Source of the DNA: UBA1219 sp045601425
Lineage (GTDB): Bacteria; Bacteroidota; Bacteroidia; Bacteroidales; P3
Reading direction: 5' to 3'
Assembly (NCBI GenBank): GCA_045601425.1
Contig: JAZRZP010000020.1
Location: 1-64,000, forward strand
DNA length: 64,000 bases
The notes under the pieces were generated by a model. The model did no database searches. It was not told the origin of the DNA and was given only the letters and a program-made list of their open reading frames with translations. The position numbers were made by a program, and so were the translations under genes. Of this stretch, positions 7,335 through 15,701 are shown piece by piece. The stretch's first letter is position 1. Each line of letters opens with the position of its first letter.

Positions 7335-9773
7335 TCAACTATTTATACCTTCCATCAAAACATTGGTTTCCTTTTCCATAGAAGCATTACCCTGCATGGT
7401 GTAAATTTTCTGCAAATCCTGAAGGCATTCGATGTAATCGTTTCTGTAAATTTCGGGATTGTCGTCAAATATAGGTTGCAGCACATTTTTCGCCGCAACG
7501 AAGTTTTTCTCGGCCTCCCGGAGGCTGCCCTGTTTCTGTTTCAGCTTAGCTATGTTGCTATAAATCACAAACATGTAATAATTATACACTTTCGGTGTCG
7601 ATTTCTCCAAACCTGCAAAAATCTGCACTGCCTCAAGGTATGCCGATTCGGCTTTTTTCCATTTTGATTTCACTTCGTAAAGTTTTGCCAGATTATTCAG
7701 CGCAATGGCCTGATATGGCAGTGCCGAAGTGTTTTTCTTCGAAACTTTCCGGTAAATTGAAATTGCCTCATCGTACTCTTTTTCGGCACATTGAAGGCTA
7801 TCCATCATTTCGTGAATCATACCGATATTGTTCAGCGAACGGGCCAGATTCATGGGAAACACATCGGGGTTGTTCCTTGCCAAAGTGCGGTACACCGCAA
7901 TAGCTTTTGAAAAATATTTTTCCGAAGTTACGTAATCTTTCTGTGCCGAATGCAGCCACCCCAGATTGTTGAGAGACGTGGCCACCGAAGGCAAAAAGGC
8001 ATCGGGGTTCTGATCTGCCAGCCTTTGCCATATATCCAACGACTTGACATAATTCTCCCCTGCTTCGTCCAAACGGTTCATGTCGGAATAAAGCCCGGCA
8101 ATGCTGTTGTATGTTTCAGCCAAATATTTCTCGTACTGCAACGGGCACAACTCTGCCCTTTTGGAAAGTATTTCCAGACTTTTCTCGTAGCAAACCTCGG
8201 CAGAATCGAATTTTTTCACGTAATTGAAATTCAGAGCCAGTATTCCGAGTGCCTTTGTGTATTCGAGAGCGTATGCCTCAGGATTTTCCGCAAAAAGCCG
8301 CTCAAGAATCGTTTCACTCTTCCTTGCCGCCGCAAGTGATTTATCAAAATCATTGACAAGCATGAACATTTCTGCCATGCCTATGTGTTTGAGCGACTGT
8401 TCGAAAGCGGAAAGTTCTTCCGAAGGTATATTTCTGGAATATTCAAGGCTCTGAAGGTATGATTTTTCAGCCTCATCGAAATTCTGCAGAGCACAGTACA
8501 CACTGGCCATATACTTTGAAACAATCGATAATTCCCTTATACACAGCCTATTGTCTTCAGAATACAGTCTTTGCAGGGAAGCCATCGCCGCATCGTAATT
8601 TTTCCGTGCCTCAGTCAGCCGGTTCTGCTTGTAACAAAGGTATCCGTATTCCATCCGCACTTTGGCGATTTTAAAATCCGTTTCCACTGAAGTTGGAGAC
8701 ATTCCATAAAAATCCAACGACTGCAAGTAGGACTTTTCCGCTTCATCAAACTGATTTTCAGCATAATAATATTTTGCCCGAGTGAAGAGCAAATCCCCAT
8801 TCTGCTCCTTTGTCAGATCCGAAATCTTTGACATTTCGTCAAGAACTACTTTCAGATCAGAAAAACGTTTCTGGTCCGACAGAAAGCCGGCCAGATCCAT
8901 CTGATAGTCAAAACTGCCCTTGTCCAGAGCAGCACGGATTTCCAAATAGTATCCAACTGAATCATAGTCGTTTGTCAACCGGAAACCATCGGCAATGTTG
9001 AGAAGCTGCTGAGCCAGGAAGTCGCGGTATTTCCTTTCCTGAGCCAATTTCTCTTCCTGTTTTCTGATATTTTCAGCCACAGAATTGGGATTTTTGCTGA
9101 TTTGTGAAAGAACCGGCTCGGTAATGACGTTTTTCGACAGGGCAACCATTTCATTTCCAAGACCTTGCTTACGGTAATCCAGCATTCTCGCCTCGTTGGA
9201 ATCCAAATCTGCATAGTCGGTACGCGAAAGCCGCTCTGCCTCTTCCGAAATCCACGAGGTGTTCTGGTATTTTTCGAGCAGTTCCGAATACTGGCGCTGA
9301 TAATTTTCAATGGTAATAGTTTGTGATTCCAACTGTGTCTCAAGAGTTTGCAGTTTTTTCTGAAAATCCAACTTCAGAGATTTCCGAATGTTCTGCTCTA
9401 TCTCGTTCTGTTCGATGATGCGGTCGGAAGTCTTGACCATAACGATATTCAGACTGTTTTTTGGAGACAGATTCCAAGCTCCCTTTTTCAAAAGGTGAGA
9501 AGACAGCAGTTCGTATCCGAACTTACTGATTTCCAGCAAAGTAATCGAATCGGCATAATGCTTACCAGAAAATACCAGCGTAAAATTCCCGTTCTCGCCA
9601 CTTTTTACGGTATTGGCCTTATATGCCGATATCCTAACACCAGCCAACGGGACGCTCTTCTCGCCAGCCCTGCCCACTTTGAGCCGCACAAAACCTCGCT
9701 GTTCTACTTGTGCCAAAAGAAGTATCGGCAGCATGAACAGCACTGTTACTAAAATCTTTTTCATATCCGTCAT
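7335..9773 (-). CDS. Exported TPR-repeat protein with N-terminal carboxypeptidase-regulatory-like domain
   Basis: An 812-aa protein. MTDMKKILVTVLFMLPILLLAQ is a signal peptide; residues about 25-110 read as a beta-sandwich of the carboxypeptidase-regulatory type (LAGVRISAYKANTVKSGENG and following). Residues about 115-260 are helical and probably coiled-coil, and from about 270 to the end there are many tetratricopeptide repeats of roughly 40-50 residues with recurring SLNNLGWLH/SLNNIGMIH and AEKSYLQSL motifs. The ATG at 9773 overlaps the TIR gene stop as ATGA, which suggests translational coupling; another ATG at 9764 is possible. Its role is probably protein-protein contact at the periplasmic side; no enzyme motif is seen. 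Confidence 0.8.
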   Translation of the reverse strand: MTDMKKILVTVLFMLPILLLAQVEQRGFVRLKVGRAGEKSVPLAGVRISAYKANTVKSGENGNFTLVFSGKHYADSITLLEISKFGYELLSSHLLKKGAWNLSPKNSLNIVMVKTSDRIIEQNEIEQNIRKSLKLDFQKKLQTLETQLESQTITIENYQRQYSELLEKYQNTSWISEEAERLSRTDYADLDSNEARMLDYRKQGLGNEMVALSKNVITEPVLSQISKNPNSVAENIRKQEEKLAQERKYRDFLAQQLLNIADGFRLTNDYDSVGYYLEIRAALDKGSFDYQMDLAGFLSDQKRFSDLKVVLDEMSKISDLTKEQNGDLLFTRAKYYYAENQFDEAEKSYLQSLDFYGMSPTSVETDFKIAKVRMEYGYLCYKQNRLTEARKNYDAAMASLQRLYSEDNRLCIRELSIVSKYMASVYCALQNFDEAEKSYLQSLEYSRNIPSEELSAFEQSLKHIGMAEMFMLVNDFDKSLAAARKSETILERLFAENPEAYALEYTKALGILALNFNYVKKFDSAEVCYEKSLEILSKRAELCPLQYEKYLAETYNSIAGLYSDMNRLDEAGENYVKSLDIWQRLADQNPDAFLPSVATSLNNLGWLHSAQKDYVTSEKYFSKAIAVYRTLARNNPDVFPMNLARSLNNIGMIHEMMDSLQCAEKEYDEAISIYRKVSKKNTSALPYQAIALNNLAKLYEVKSKWKKAESAYLEAVQIFAGLEKSTPKVYNYYMFVIYSNIAKLKQKQGSLREAEKNFVAAKNVLQPIFDDNPEIYRNDYIECLQDLQKIYTMQGNASMEKETNVLMEGINS

Positions 9774-10873
9774 TTTATTGTCAACAAACACTCGCTTATG
9801 GGATAGACCTTCTGTTCCGATATCTTTTCGGAATTTCTGAAAACCGAAACCTCGTATTCTTTCCGCTGGTCTTTGAGTGGAATTTCTATCTCAAAGCAGC
9901 CACTTTCATCGGTAAAACATTCATAATCAAGAATTTCAATTCTCAAATCCGGTTGGGGCTCTCCTACTGTATTTTCCACCGTTCCCGAAACCACCGCATA
10001 GGTTTTGTCCCTGTACACAGGCAACACGCAGCTGCCCGTAAAGTCAAACGCAGTATCCTTTGTCTCGAACCCCTGCATTTCGAAATGCAGGGACACCTTA
10101 TTGTTTCTGAACTTTCCGGGGATTTCAGTAAAGCAGCAGATTTCATTCAGATCTGAAACAAAAACCGTGTCGGTTTTTCCGCCGTAAGTAAGAGCTATTT
10201 TTCCTCCCCCGTCGGGCAAAGGCAGGCAGGTATTTTCTGCCGGCAACTGGCAGAAAGCCACTTCCAACGTAAGCGGCCTTACAAACAGAATGATACACAG
10301 GAGACAGAATGCGAGCACAAGCACGAAAAGGGTTCTCAGCAGGTGTTTCCGCAATCTGTAACGTTTGTGGCGTTGCCAGAGTTTGTCGAACGGAAAATCC
10401 AAAAGTCCAGCCACAACCTTCACCAGAGCCACTTCCTTTCCCGACTCGCGGACATCAATGCAAAGCAGCTCATTTTCAATATTCTGCAGAATAGGGTGCA
10501 GGTAACAGTTTTCAGAATTTTCAGAATCGAATTCACCGTCGACGACAAACGGTATTATCTGCTTGCCGCGTCCCAGAGAAATGAAATGCTCTATCTCGGC
10601 ACCCACCCACTGCGATTTTGCCGAAGCCGGCGAACAGATGACTATGAGATACTTCGATTTCTGCAGCTCTTTGGCCAGAGATTCCTTCAGTACCCCGACC
10701 CCAAGATCGGTCTTATCCCTGAAAATCGGACGCAGATTTTTAGGAGAGCCGTCTTTACGCAAGACAGAAGGCAAGCGGTAGTTTTCCAGTTTTCTCTGGA
10801 GCCATTTTGCCCAACGCTCGTCATCGCGTTTGTAACTGATAAAGGCATAGTATGAATAACCGTTTTTTTCCAT
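9770..10873 (-). CDS. TIR-domain membrane protein with C-terminal carboxypeptidase-regulatory-like domain
   Basis: A 367-aa protein. Residues 1-165 are a TIR_2-type domain: YYAFISYKRDDERWAKWLQ at the start, RPIFRDKTDL (BB-loop region), YLIVICSPASAKSQWV, and E93 in VGAEIEHF, which lines up with the catalytic glutamate of NAD-cleaving TIR domains. A basic stretch leads into one hydrophobic segment (about 181-198), and the remaining 165 residues look extracytoplasmic, ending in a beta-rich carboxypeptidase-regulatory-like module (about 290-365). This predicts a cytoplasmic TIR tethered to the inner membrane with a periplasmic sensor-like tail. It is 25 bp after the TPR lipoprotein gene and overlaps the next TPR gene by 4 bp. 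NADase activity is an inference. Confidence 0.85.
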   Translation of the reverse strand: MEKNGYSYYAFISYKRDDERWAKWLQRKLENYRLPSVLRKDGSPKNLRPIFRDKTDLGVGVLKESLAKELQKSKYLIVICSPASAKSQWVGAEIEHFISLGRGKQIIPFVVDGEFDSENSENCYLHPILQNIENELLCIDVRESGKEVALVKVVAGLLDFPFDKLWQRHKRYRLRKHLLRTLFVLVLAFCLLCIILFVRPLTLEVAFCQLPAENTCLPLPDGGGKIALTYGGKTDTVFVSDLNEICCFTEIPGKFRNNKVSLHFEMQGFETKDTAFDFTGSCVLPVYRDKTYAVVSGTVENTVGEPQPDLRIEILDYECFTDESGCFEIEIPLKDQRKEYEVSVFRNSEKISEQKVYPISECLLTIK

Positions 10874-10898
10874 GTCTCAGATTTTGGAATCCCGACTG

Positions 10899-11900
10899 TC
10901 AGCGGGTTACACGTTTCAGGCCTTCCTGTGCAGGTACAAAAGTTTCGTCTATGGCGAGGGCATCCTCATACCCTTCCCTTGCCTTGGCACGGTTGCCCGA
11001 AAGTTCGTAAGCATAGGCTCGGTTGGTATGTGCCTCAAGACTGTAGCCGTCAACCTCTATGGACTTGGTAAAATAGTCTATGGCTTTGTCGTAATTCTCT
11101 TTGTAGAGCATTTCGATGTAGCCAAGATTGTGCAACACGTTGGAATTCTGAGGATTGATGCTCAAAATCTTGTTGTAGTATCTCGTTGCCTGATCAATAT
11201 CGTCATTGTCCTGATAGAAAAGTCCGAGGGCATACAGTGCCACGGTATTGTCCGGATCCAGCGTAACGGCCGTGGTAAGGTAATCCAAGCCCATCTTGTC
11301 ACCGCGGTTTATGAAAAGCAGCCCCAAAAGTTCGTAGGCCTGAGCGTATTCATTGTCCAGATCTATGGTTTTACGCAGGTTGCGTATAGCCGATGTGGTG
11401 TCACCCATTTCCAGATTCAGATAACCCATCATGTAGCAGGCACGGGCATTGTGGTCATCAAGCGAAATGACCTTTTCAATGCTTTCCATGGAGCGGTCAT
11501 AGTCACGTCCGAAAAGCGAAATTTCCGCAAGTTTCAGGTATGCGTCAACGTTTTCAGGGTCTAAGTTCAGAGCTTCCTGCAGATTTGCATAGCTCGATTT
11601 CGTATCACCGTTGCGGAAATACACATCGGCAAGCAGCAGATAGTATTTCTGTTCATTCTCGTTCAGCGAAACAGCCTTTTTCAGACTTGTTATCGCATCA
11701 TTCAGTTCGTTAAGTTCAAACAGGACTTTTCCTCGCTGGTAGTACAGTTCCGCATCGTCGGGATTCTGTCTGATTTTGGCATCAAGATAAGCCAAACGTT
11801 CCTGTGGGTCAGACGGTGCGGCGTCTTCGGTTTTGTTTCCACAGCCACCGAGCATTGCTGCCGTAGCTAAAACAATGATTATAAACAACTTAAATCTCAT
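10899..11900 (-). CDS. TPR-repeat lipoprotein
   Basis: A 333-aa protein with a lipoprotein signal peptide: MRFKLFIII, hydrophobic core, then LGGC with the lipidated Cys at residue 20. The rest is about eight tetratricopeptide repeats of 34 residues (for example AELYYQRGKVLFELNELNDAI and ARACYMMGYLNLEMGD). It is probably an anchored scaffold in the periplasm or outer membrane. The ATG at 11900 is preferred because an upstream TTG at 11924 lies inside the -7 promoter box. It is the first gene of a four-gene minus-strand run (TPR lipoprotein, TIR, TPR, hydE). Confidence 0.87.
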   Translation of the reverse strand: MRFKLFIIIVLATAAMLGGCGNKTEDAAPSDPQERLAYLDAKIRQNPDDAELYYQRGKVLFELNELNDAITSLKKAVSLNENEQKYYLLLADVYFRNGDTKSSYANLQEALNLDPENVDAYLKLAEISLFGRDYDRSMESIEKVISLDDHNARACYMMGYLNLEMGDTTSAIRNLRKTIDLDNEYAQAYELLGLLFINRGDKMGLDYLTTAVTLDPDNTVALYALGLFYQDNDDIDQATRYYNKILSINPQNSNVLHNLGYIEMLYKENYDKAIDYFTKSIEVDGYSLEAHTNRAYAYELSGNRAKAREGYEDALAIDETFVPAQEGLKRVTR

Positions 11901-11921
11901 TATCCGTATTTTTTGTTTCTG

Positions 11922-11952
11922 CAAAGATAATGAAAATTTTGCTTAGGCCAAA
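11922..11952 (-). promoter_or_regulatory. Promoter of the TPR/TIR/TPR/hydE operon
   Basis: Read on the minus strand: TTTG (11949-11952), a 19-bp spacer, then TATCTTTG (11922-11929), an exact Bacteroidota -33/-7 pair. The -7 box ends 21 bp before the ATG at 11900, so the leader is very short. Confidence 0.8.
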
Positions 11953-11956
11953 ATTT

Positions 11957-11987
11957 TTTGAAAATTCAGAATATTTTCGTACTTTTG
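11957..11987 (+). promoter_or_regulatory. Promoter of the flavin reductase-rubredoxin gene
   Basis: TTTG (11957-11960), a 19-bp spacer and TACTTTTG (11980-11987) form an exact Bacteroidota promoter for the gene at 12015. Its -33 box is separated from that of the divergent TIR operon by only 4 bp. Confidence 0.8.
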
Positions 11988-12014
11988 TAAATTGTTTGTA
12001 AGACTCTGTAAATT

Positions 12015-12647
12015 ATGATAAACATTGAAAACAAAGCACTTTCGTGCATCGGATACGGACTTTACGTCCTCACTGCCCGCGAAGGCGAGAAAGACAACGG
12101 CTGTATCGTGAACGTCGTGGCACAAGTTGCAGACAATCCCTTGCGCATGCTCATTACCGTAAACAAGAAGAACTATACCCACGACATGATAATGAACACA
12201 CGCAAATTCAACGTGTCGGCCCTTACCGAAGAAACACCGATGAAAGTTTTCAGCCATTTCGGCTTCCAAAGCGGCAGGGACGTAAACAAATTCCAAAACT
12301 GCGAAACAGAAAAACGGTCGCAGAACGGCATTCTGTATATTCCCAAGTTCACCAACGCATACTTCAGCGGCGAAGTCATAGACACCATGGACCTCGGATC
12401 GCACACCCTCTTCATTGCCGAAATCACCGAAGCCAAGGTACTTGACGACAAACCTTCGCTCACATACAGTTTCTATCACAAAAACATAAAACCTGCTCCG
12501 GCAAAAGAAGCAGCGTCCGAAAAAAAGACAACCCGCTGGGTCTGCAAGATTTGCGGATATGTTTACGAAGGAGAAAACATTCCTGCCGATTTCACATGCC
12601 CTTGGTGCAAACACGGAGCAAGCGATTTTGAAAAGCAAGAAGGCTGA
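12015..12647 (+). CDS. Flavin reductase-rubredoxin fusion (high-molecular-weight rubredoxin-like)
   Basis: A 210-aa cytoplasmic protein. Residues about 1-160 are a flavin-reductase-like FMN-binding split barrel (NGCIVNVVAQVADNPLRMLI, KFNVSALTEET), and residues 174-205 are a rubredoxin with cysteines C177, C180, C195 and C198 (CKICGYVYEGE and CPWCKHGA). This arrangement matches the NAD(P)H-dependent high-molecular-weight rubredoxin (Hrb) of anaerobes, which passes electrons to flavodiiron proteins or peroxide reductases to remove O2 or NO. No such partner gene is in the window. It is transcribed divergently from the TIR/hydE operon. Confidence 0.92.
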   Translation: MINIENKALSCIGYGLYVLTAREGEKDNGCIVNVVAQVADNPLRMLITVNKKNYTHDMIMNTRKFNVSALTEETPMKVFSHFGFQSGRDVNKFQNCETEKRSQNGILYIPKFTNAYFSGEVIDTMDLGSHTLFIAEITEAKVLDDKPSLTYSFYHKNIKPAPAKEAASEKKTTRWVCKICGYVYEGENIPADFTCPWCKHGASDFEKQEG

Positions 12648-12740
12648 TTTCCAGACTACCGGCAATAAATGACGCCGTATGCACCAGACCAAACTTTAGC
12701 AAATAAAAAATTCATACGTAAAAAATAAAAAAACTTGTTT

Positions 12741-14138
12741 ATGAGAAACACAAAATGGATAATCATTGCAGTACTCTTCACTGCGATGTCGGCACATGCC
12801 CAAAAAGGCGGTATTTCTACCGAAGCCTTGAGTCAGATTCAAAAATCGTACAAAAACACAGGCGAAGACAGGGCCATACGCAATGCCTTGTACAACAACG
12901 ACATAAGTAAACTTGCGCTGAATTCCGAAAATGCAACCGCATTCAACGCCTATTTTTCGAACAAAGTTAATTCGCAGGCCATCACCGACCAGAAATCCTC
13001 GGGCCGCTGCTGGATGTTCACCGGAATGAACGTGCTCCGCTCAAAAGCCATTCAAAAGCACAATCTTCCAGCAACCTTCCAATTCTCACAGATTTATACC
13101 TTTTTCTGGGACCAGCTGGAAAAATCCAACCTCTTCCTCCAATCCATCATCGATACCCGCAAGGCCGAAATGACCGACAAAACCGTGGAATGGCTCTTCA
13201 AGAACCCCATCGGTGACGGCGGACAGTTTACCGGTGTCGCCAACCTCATTGCAAAATACGGCATAGTCCCCGCCGACGTCATGCCCGAAACCTACAGCAG
13301 CAACAATACGGCACAAATGTCGAAACTCATTTCGCTGAAACTCCGCGAATACGGTCTCGAACTCCGCGAAATGGGTAAACAGAAAGGCATGACCGATGCC
13401 AAACTTGAAAAACGCAAGATTGAAATGCTCGAAACCATTTACCGCATGCTCGCACTCAACTTCGGCGTTCCACCGGCAGAATTCACATGGACACGCAAAA
13501 ACGCCAAAGGCGAACCCGTGGAAACAAAAACCTACACCCCGAAATCGTTCTACGAAGAATTCGTAAACGAAGATTTCAGCAAGTACTACATGATTATGAA
13601 CGACCCCACACGCGAATACTATAAAGTTTACGAAATAGAATACGACCGCCACGTTTACGACGGCCAGAACTGGCGTTACCTCAACCTCCCGATGGAAGAA
13701 ATTGCCGAAATGGCCATCGCTTCCATAAAGGACAGCACCATGATGTATTTCTCCTGCGACGTTGCCAAGTTCCTCAACCGCGAAAAAGGATTCATGGACA
13801 TAAACAACTACGACTACGGCTCGCTCATGGGCACCACGTTCAACATGAACAAGGAACAGCGCGTGAAAACCTTCGCCAGCGGCTCTTCCCACGCCATGAC
13901 ACTCTGCGCCGTTGACCTCGACGCCAACGGAAAACCATTGAAATGGATGGTCGAAAACAGCTGGGGCAGCAAATACGGCTACAACGGATTCCTCATCATG
14001 ACCAACGAATGGTTCAACGAATACATGTTCCGCCTTGTTGTGGAAGACAAATACATACCCGCAAAAACCAAGGCTCTACTGAACCAGAAACCCATCATGC
14101 TGCCGGCTTGGGACCCGATGTTCGCTCCTGAAGAATAG
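12741..14138 (+). CDS. Secreted C1-family peptidase (bleomycin hydrolase/aminopeptidase C type)
   Basis: A 465-aa papain-fold cysteine peptidase. MRNTKWIIIAVLFTAMSAHAQ is a signal peptide, so unlike cytosolic PepC it should be exported. The oxyanion Gln (Q84) and catalytic Cys (C90) lie in TDQKSSGRCWMF, the catalytic His in SSHAMTLCAVD, and the Asn in VENSWGSKYGYNG: the complete C1B triad. Length fits bleomycin hydrolases. The ATG at 12741 is used; a TTG 6 bp earlier also fits the frame. It follows the rubredoxin fusion by 93 bp with no clear promoter between. Probably releases amino acids from the N-termini of imported peptides. Confidence 0.9.
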   Translation: MRNTKWIIIAVLFTAMSAHAQKGGISTEALSQIQKSYKNTGEDRAIRNALYNNDISKLALNSENATAFNAYFSNKVNSQAITDQKSSGRCWMFTGMNVLRSKAIQKHNLPATFQFSQIYTFFWDQLEKSNLFLQSIIDTRKAEMTDKTVEWLFKNPIGDGGQFTGVANLIAKYGIVPADVMPETYSSNNTAQMSKLISLKLREYGLELREMGKQKGMTDAKLEKRKIEMLETIYRMLALNFGVPPAEFTWTRKNAKGEPVETKTYTPKSFYEEFVNEDFSKYYMIMNDPTREYYKVYEIEYDRHVYDGQNWRYLNLPMEEIAEMAIASIKDSTMMYFSCDVAKFLNREKGFMDINNYDYGSLMGTTFNMNKEQRVKTFASGSSHAMTLCAVDLDANGKPLKWMVENSWGSKYGYNGFLIMTNEWFNEYMFRLVVEDKYIPAKTKALLNQKPIMLPAWDPMFAPEE

Positions 14139-14201
14139 ACATTTATCAATAAAAAATTATCGTTTTTCAATAAAACAAATCGTTTATTCAAAAAAAATGC
14201 G

Positions 14202-14209
14202 TATCTTTG
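14202..14209 (+). promoter_or_regulatory. -7 element before second C1 peptidase
   Basis: TATCTTTG matches TAnnTTTG, 52 bp before the ATG at 14262. No TTTG is seen at -33; two ATCGTTT copies 20 bp apart (14159-14165 and 14179-14185) cover that region. Confidence 0.6.
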
Positions 14210-14261
14210 CAAAAAATTCAAACGCAAATAAAATAAAGTAAAAACTAATAATTTAAATCAG

Positions 14262-15524
14262 ATGAAAAAAATATTTTTAGCACTTTGCTGCGCAGCAATA
14301 TGCGGAAGCGTTGTTGCACAAGAACCGGCAAAAGAATCGGAAAAACAAGATTCCGGATATACCTTCACGGTATCGAAAGAATTACCCGTAACTTCGGTGA
14401 AAGATCAGCATCAGGCAGGAACCTGCTGGTGCTACAGCGGTCTCGGATTCATTGAAGCAGAACTTCTCCGCATGGGAAAAGGCGAATACGACTTCAGCGA
14501 AATGTTCATCGTAAACAATACATACAACGACCGTGCAATGGCTGCAGTACGCACGAGCGGTGACGTAAGCTTCAGCCAAGGCGGTGCCTTCAGCGACGTT
14601 ATCTACGGCATGAAAACCTACGGTCTCGTTCCCGAAGCAGAAATGCGTCCCGGCGTAATGTACGGCGACACCCTTTCCAGCCATGCAGAACTCAGTGCAC
14701 TCACCGACGCCATGGTAAAAGCCATCGCCAAAAACGACAAACTGAAAAAACTCCAGAAAAGCCCCGACGGACAAATGATGTGGTACAAAGCCATCAAGGC
14801 CGTTCACGAAATTTATCTGGGCAAAGCTCCCGAAGAATTCACATACAACGGAAAAAAATACACCCCGAAATCATTCTACGAAAGCACCGGTCTGAATGCC
14901 GACGATTATGTAAGCATAACAAGCTACACTCACCATCCTTTCTACAGCCAATTCGTTCTCGAAATTCAGGACAACTGGCGCTGGAGTCTGAGCTACAACG
15001 TAACTCTCGACGAAATGATGGAAATTTTCGACTATGCCATTGACAACGGCTATCCAATTGCATGGGGCAGCGACGTCAGCGAACAGGGTTTCCGCATGGG
15101 CATCCGCAAGGGCTTCTGCGTACTCCCTGAAACAAAACCTGCCGAAAGCATGGGCAGCGACATGGCTCACTGGACAGGCATGAGTGCAAAACAGATTCAG
15201 GAAGAAGCCGCAAAACACCCGACTCCCCAGCGCTGGGTAAGCCAGGAAGAACGTCAGGAAGCTTACGACAACCGCGAAACTACCGACGACCACGGCATGC
15301 TTATCTACGGCAAAGCTACCGACCAGATGGGCAACGAATACTACATGGTTAAAAACAGCTGGGGCGACTACGGCACATACCACGGCATGTTCTACGCAAG
15401 CAAGGCTTTCGTTCGCTACAAAACAATGAACATCGTCGTTCACAAAGATGCAATACCCGATGCAATAAAATCCAAACTCGGCATCGAAAGCTCTAAAAAC
15501 ACAAAAAAAGGCAAGAAAAAATAA
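14262..15524 (+). CDS. Secreted C1-family peptidase, second tandem copy
   Basis: A 420-aa cysteine peptidase with signal peptide MKKIFLALCCAAICGSVVAQ. Q49 and C55 (KDQHQAGTCWCYSG), the His in TDDHGMLIYG and the Asn in MVKNSWGDYG form the active site. The C-terminus ends in a Lys-rich tail (KNTKKGKKK). It is related to the preceding gene but clearly diverged: the spacing differs and sequence likeness is limited to the catalytic blocks and a shared YTPKSFYE segment. It has its own promoter box and a hairpin terminator after the stop. Substrate unknown; a role in peptide scavenging is inferred. Confidence 0.9.
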   Translation: MKKIFLALCCAAICGSVVAQEPAKESEKQDSGYTFTVSKELPVTSVKDQHQAGTCWCYSGLGFIEAELLRMGKGEYDFSEMFIVNNTYNDRAMAAVRTSGDVSFSQGGAFSDVIYGMKTYGLVPEAEMRPGVMYGDTLSSHAELSALTDAMVKAIAKNDKLKKLQKSPDGQMMWYKAIKAVHEIYLGKAPEEFTYNGKKYTPKSFYESTGLNADDYVSITSYTHHPFYSQFVLEIQDNWRWSLSYNVTLDEMMEIFDYAIDNGYPIAWGSDVSEQGFRMGIRKGFCVLPETKPAESMGSDMAHWTGMSAKQIQEEAAKHPTPQRWVSQEERQEAYDNRETTDDHGMLIYGKATDQMGNEYYMVKNSWGDYGTYHGMFYASKAFVRYKTMNIVVHKDAIPDAIKSKLGIESSKNTKKGKKK

Positions 15525-15549
15525 GTCTCAAAACTTATAGATAAAAAAG

Positions 15550-15575
15550 GCGGGCCCTATGGTCCGCTTTTTTTT
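15550..15575 (+). terminator. Hairpin terminator after second C1 peptidase
   Basis: Arms GCGGGCC (15550-15556) and GGTCCGC (15561-15567) pair with one G-T, loop CTAT, followed by eight T. An A-run precedes it, so it could also work on the minus strand. Confidence 0.85.
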
Positions 15576-15650
15576 CGTTCTTCCTCCTCTTTTTTCCCAA
15601 TGGTAGAAAAATATGTGGCGGGTGTTCATCTCATTTTGTGTTTTTCGGTG

Positions 15651-15680
15651 CAAAGGTACGAAAAAAATCGATTAGTCAAA
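15651..15680 (-). promoter_or_regulatory. Orphan minus-strand promoter in front of a hairpin
   Basis: Read on the minus strand: TTTG (15677-15680), an 18-bp spacer and TACCTTTG (15651-15658). No gene follows; the next landmark is the hairpin at 15550-15575, which has a T-run in this direction too. The unit would give an RNA of about 100 nt. Confidence 0.4.
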
Positions 15681-15701
15681 ATATTTTTTACCGCACAAAA
15701 C

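Noticed and set aside
13086..13892. Long minus-strand open frame (268 codons) opposite the first C1 peptidase
   Set aside because: It is antisense to a gene with a complete catalytic site; its translation is Phe/Val/His-rich with no domain, as expected from a codon-bias shadow.
15601..15620. Short minus-strand open frame inside the proposed small RNA
   Set aside because: The frame of about 33 codons runs through the terminator hairpin, so it is unlikely to be translated.
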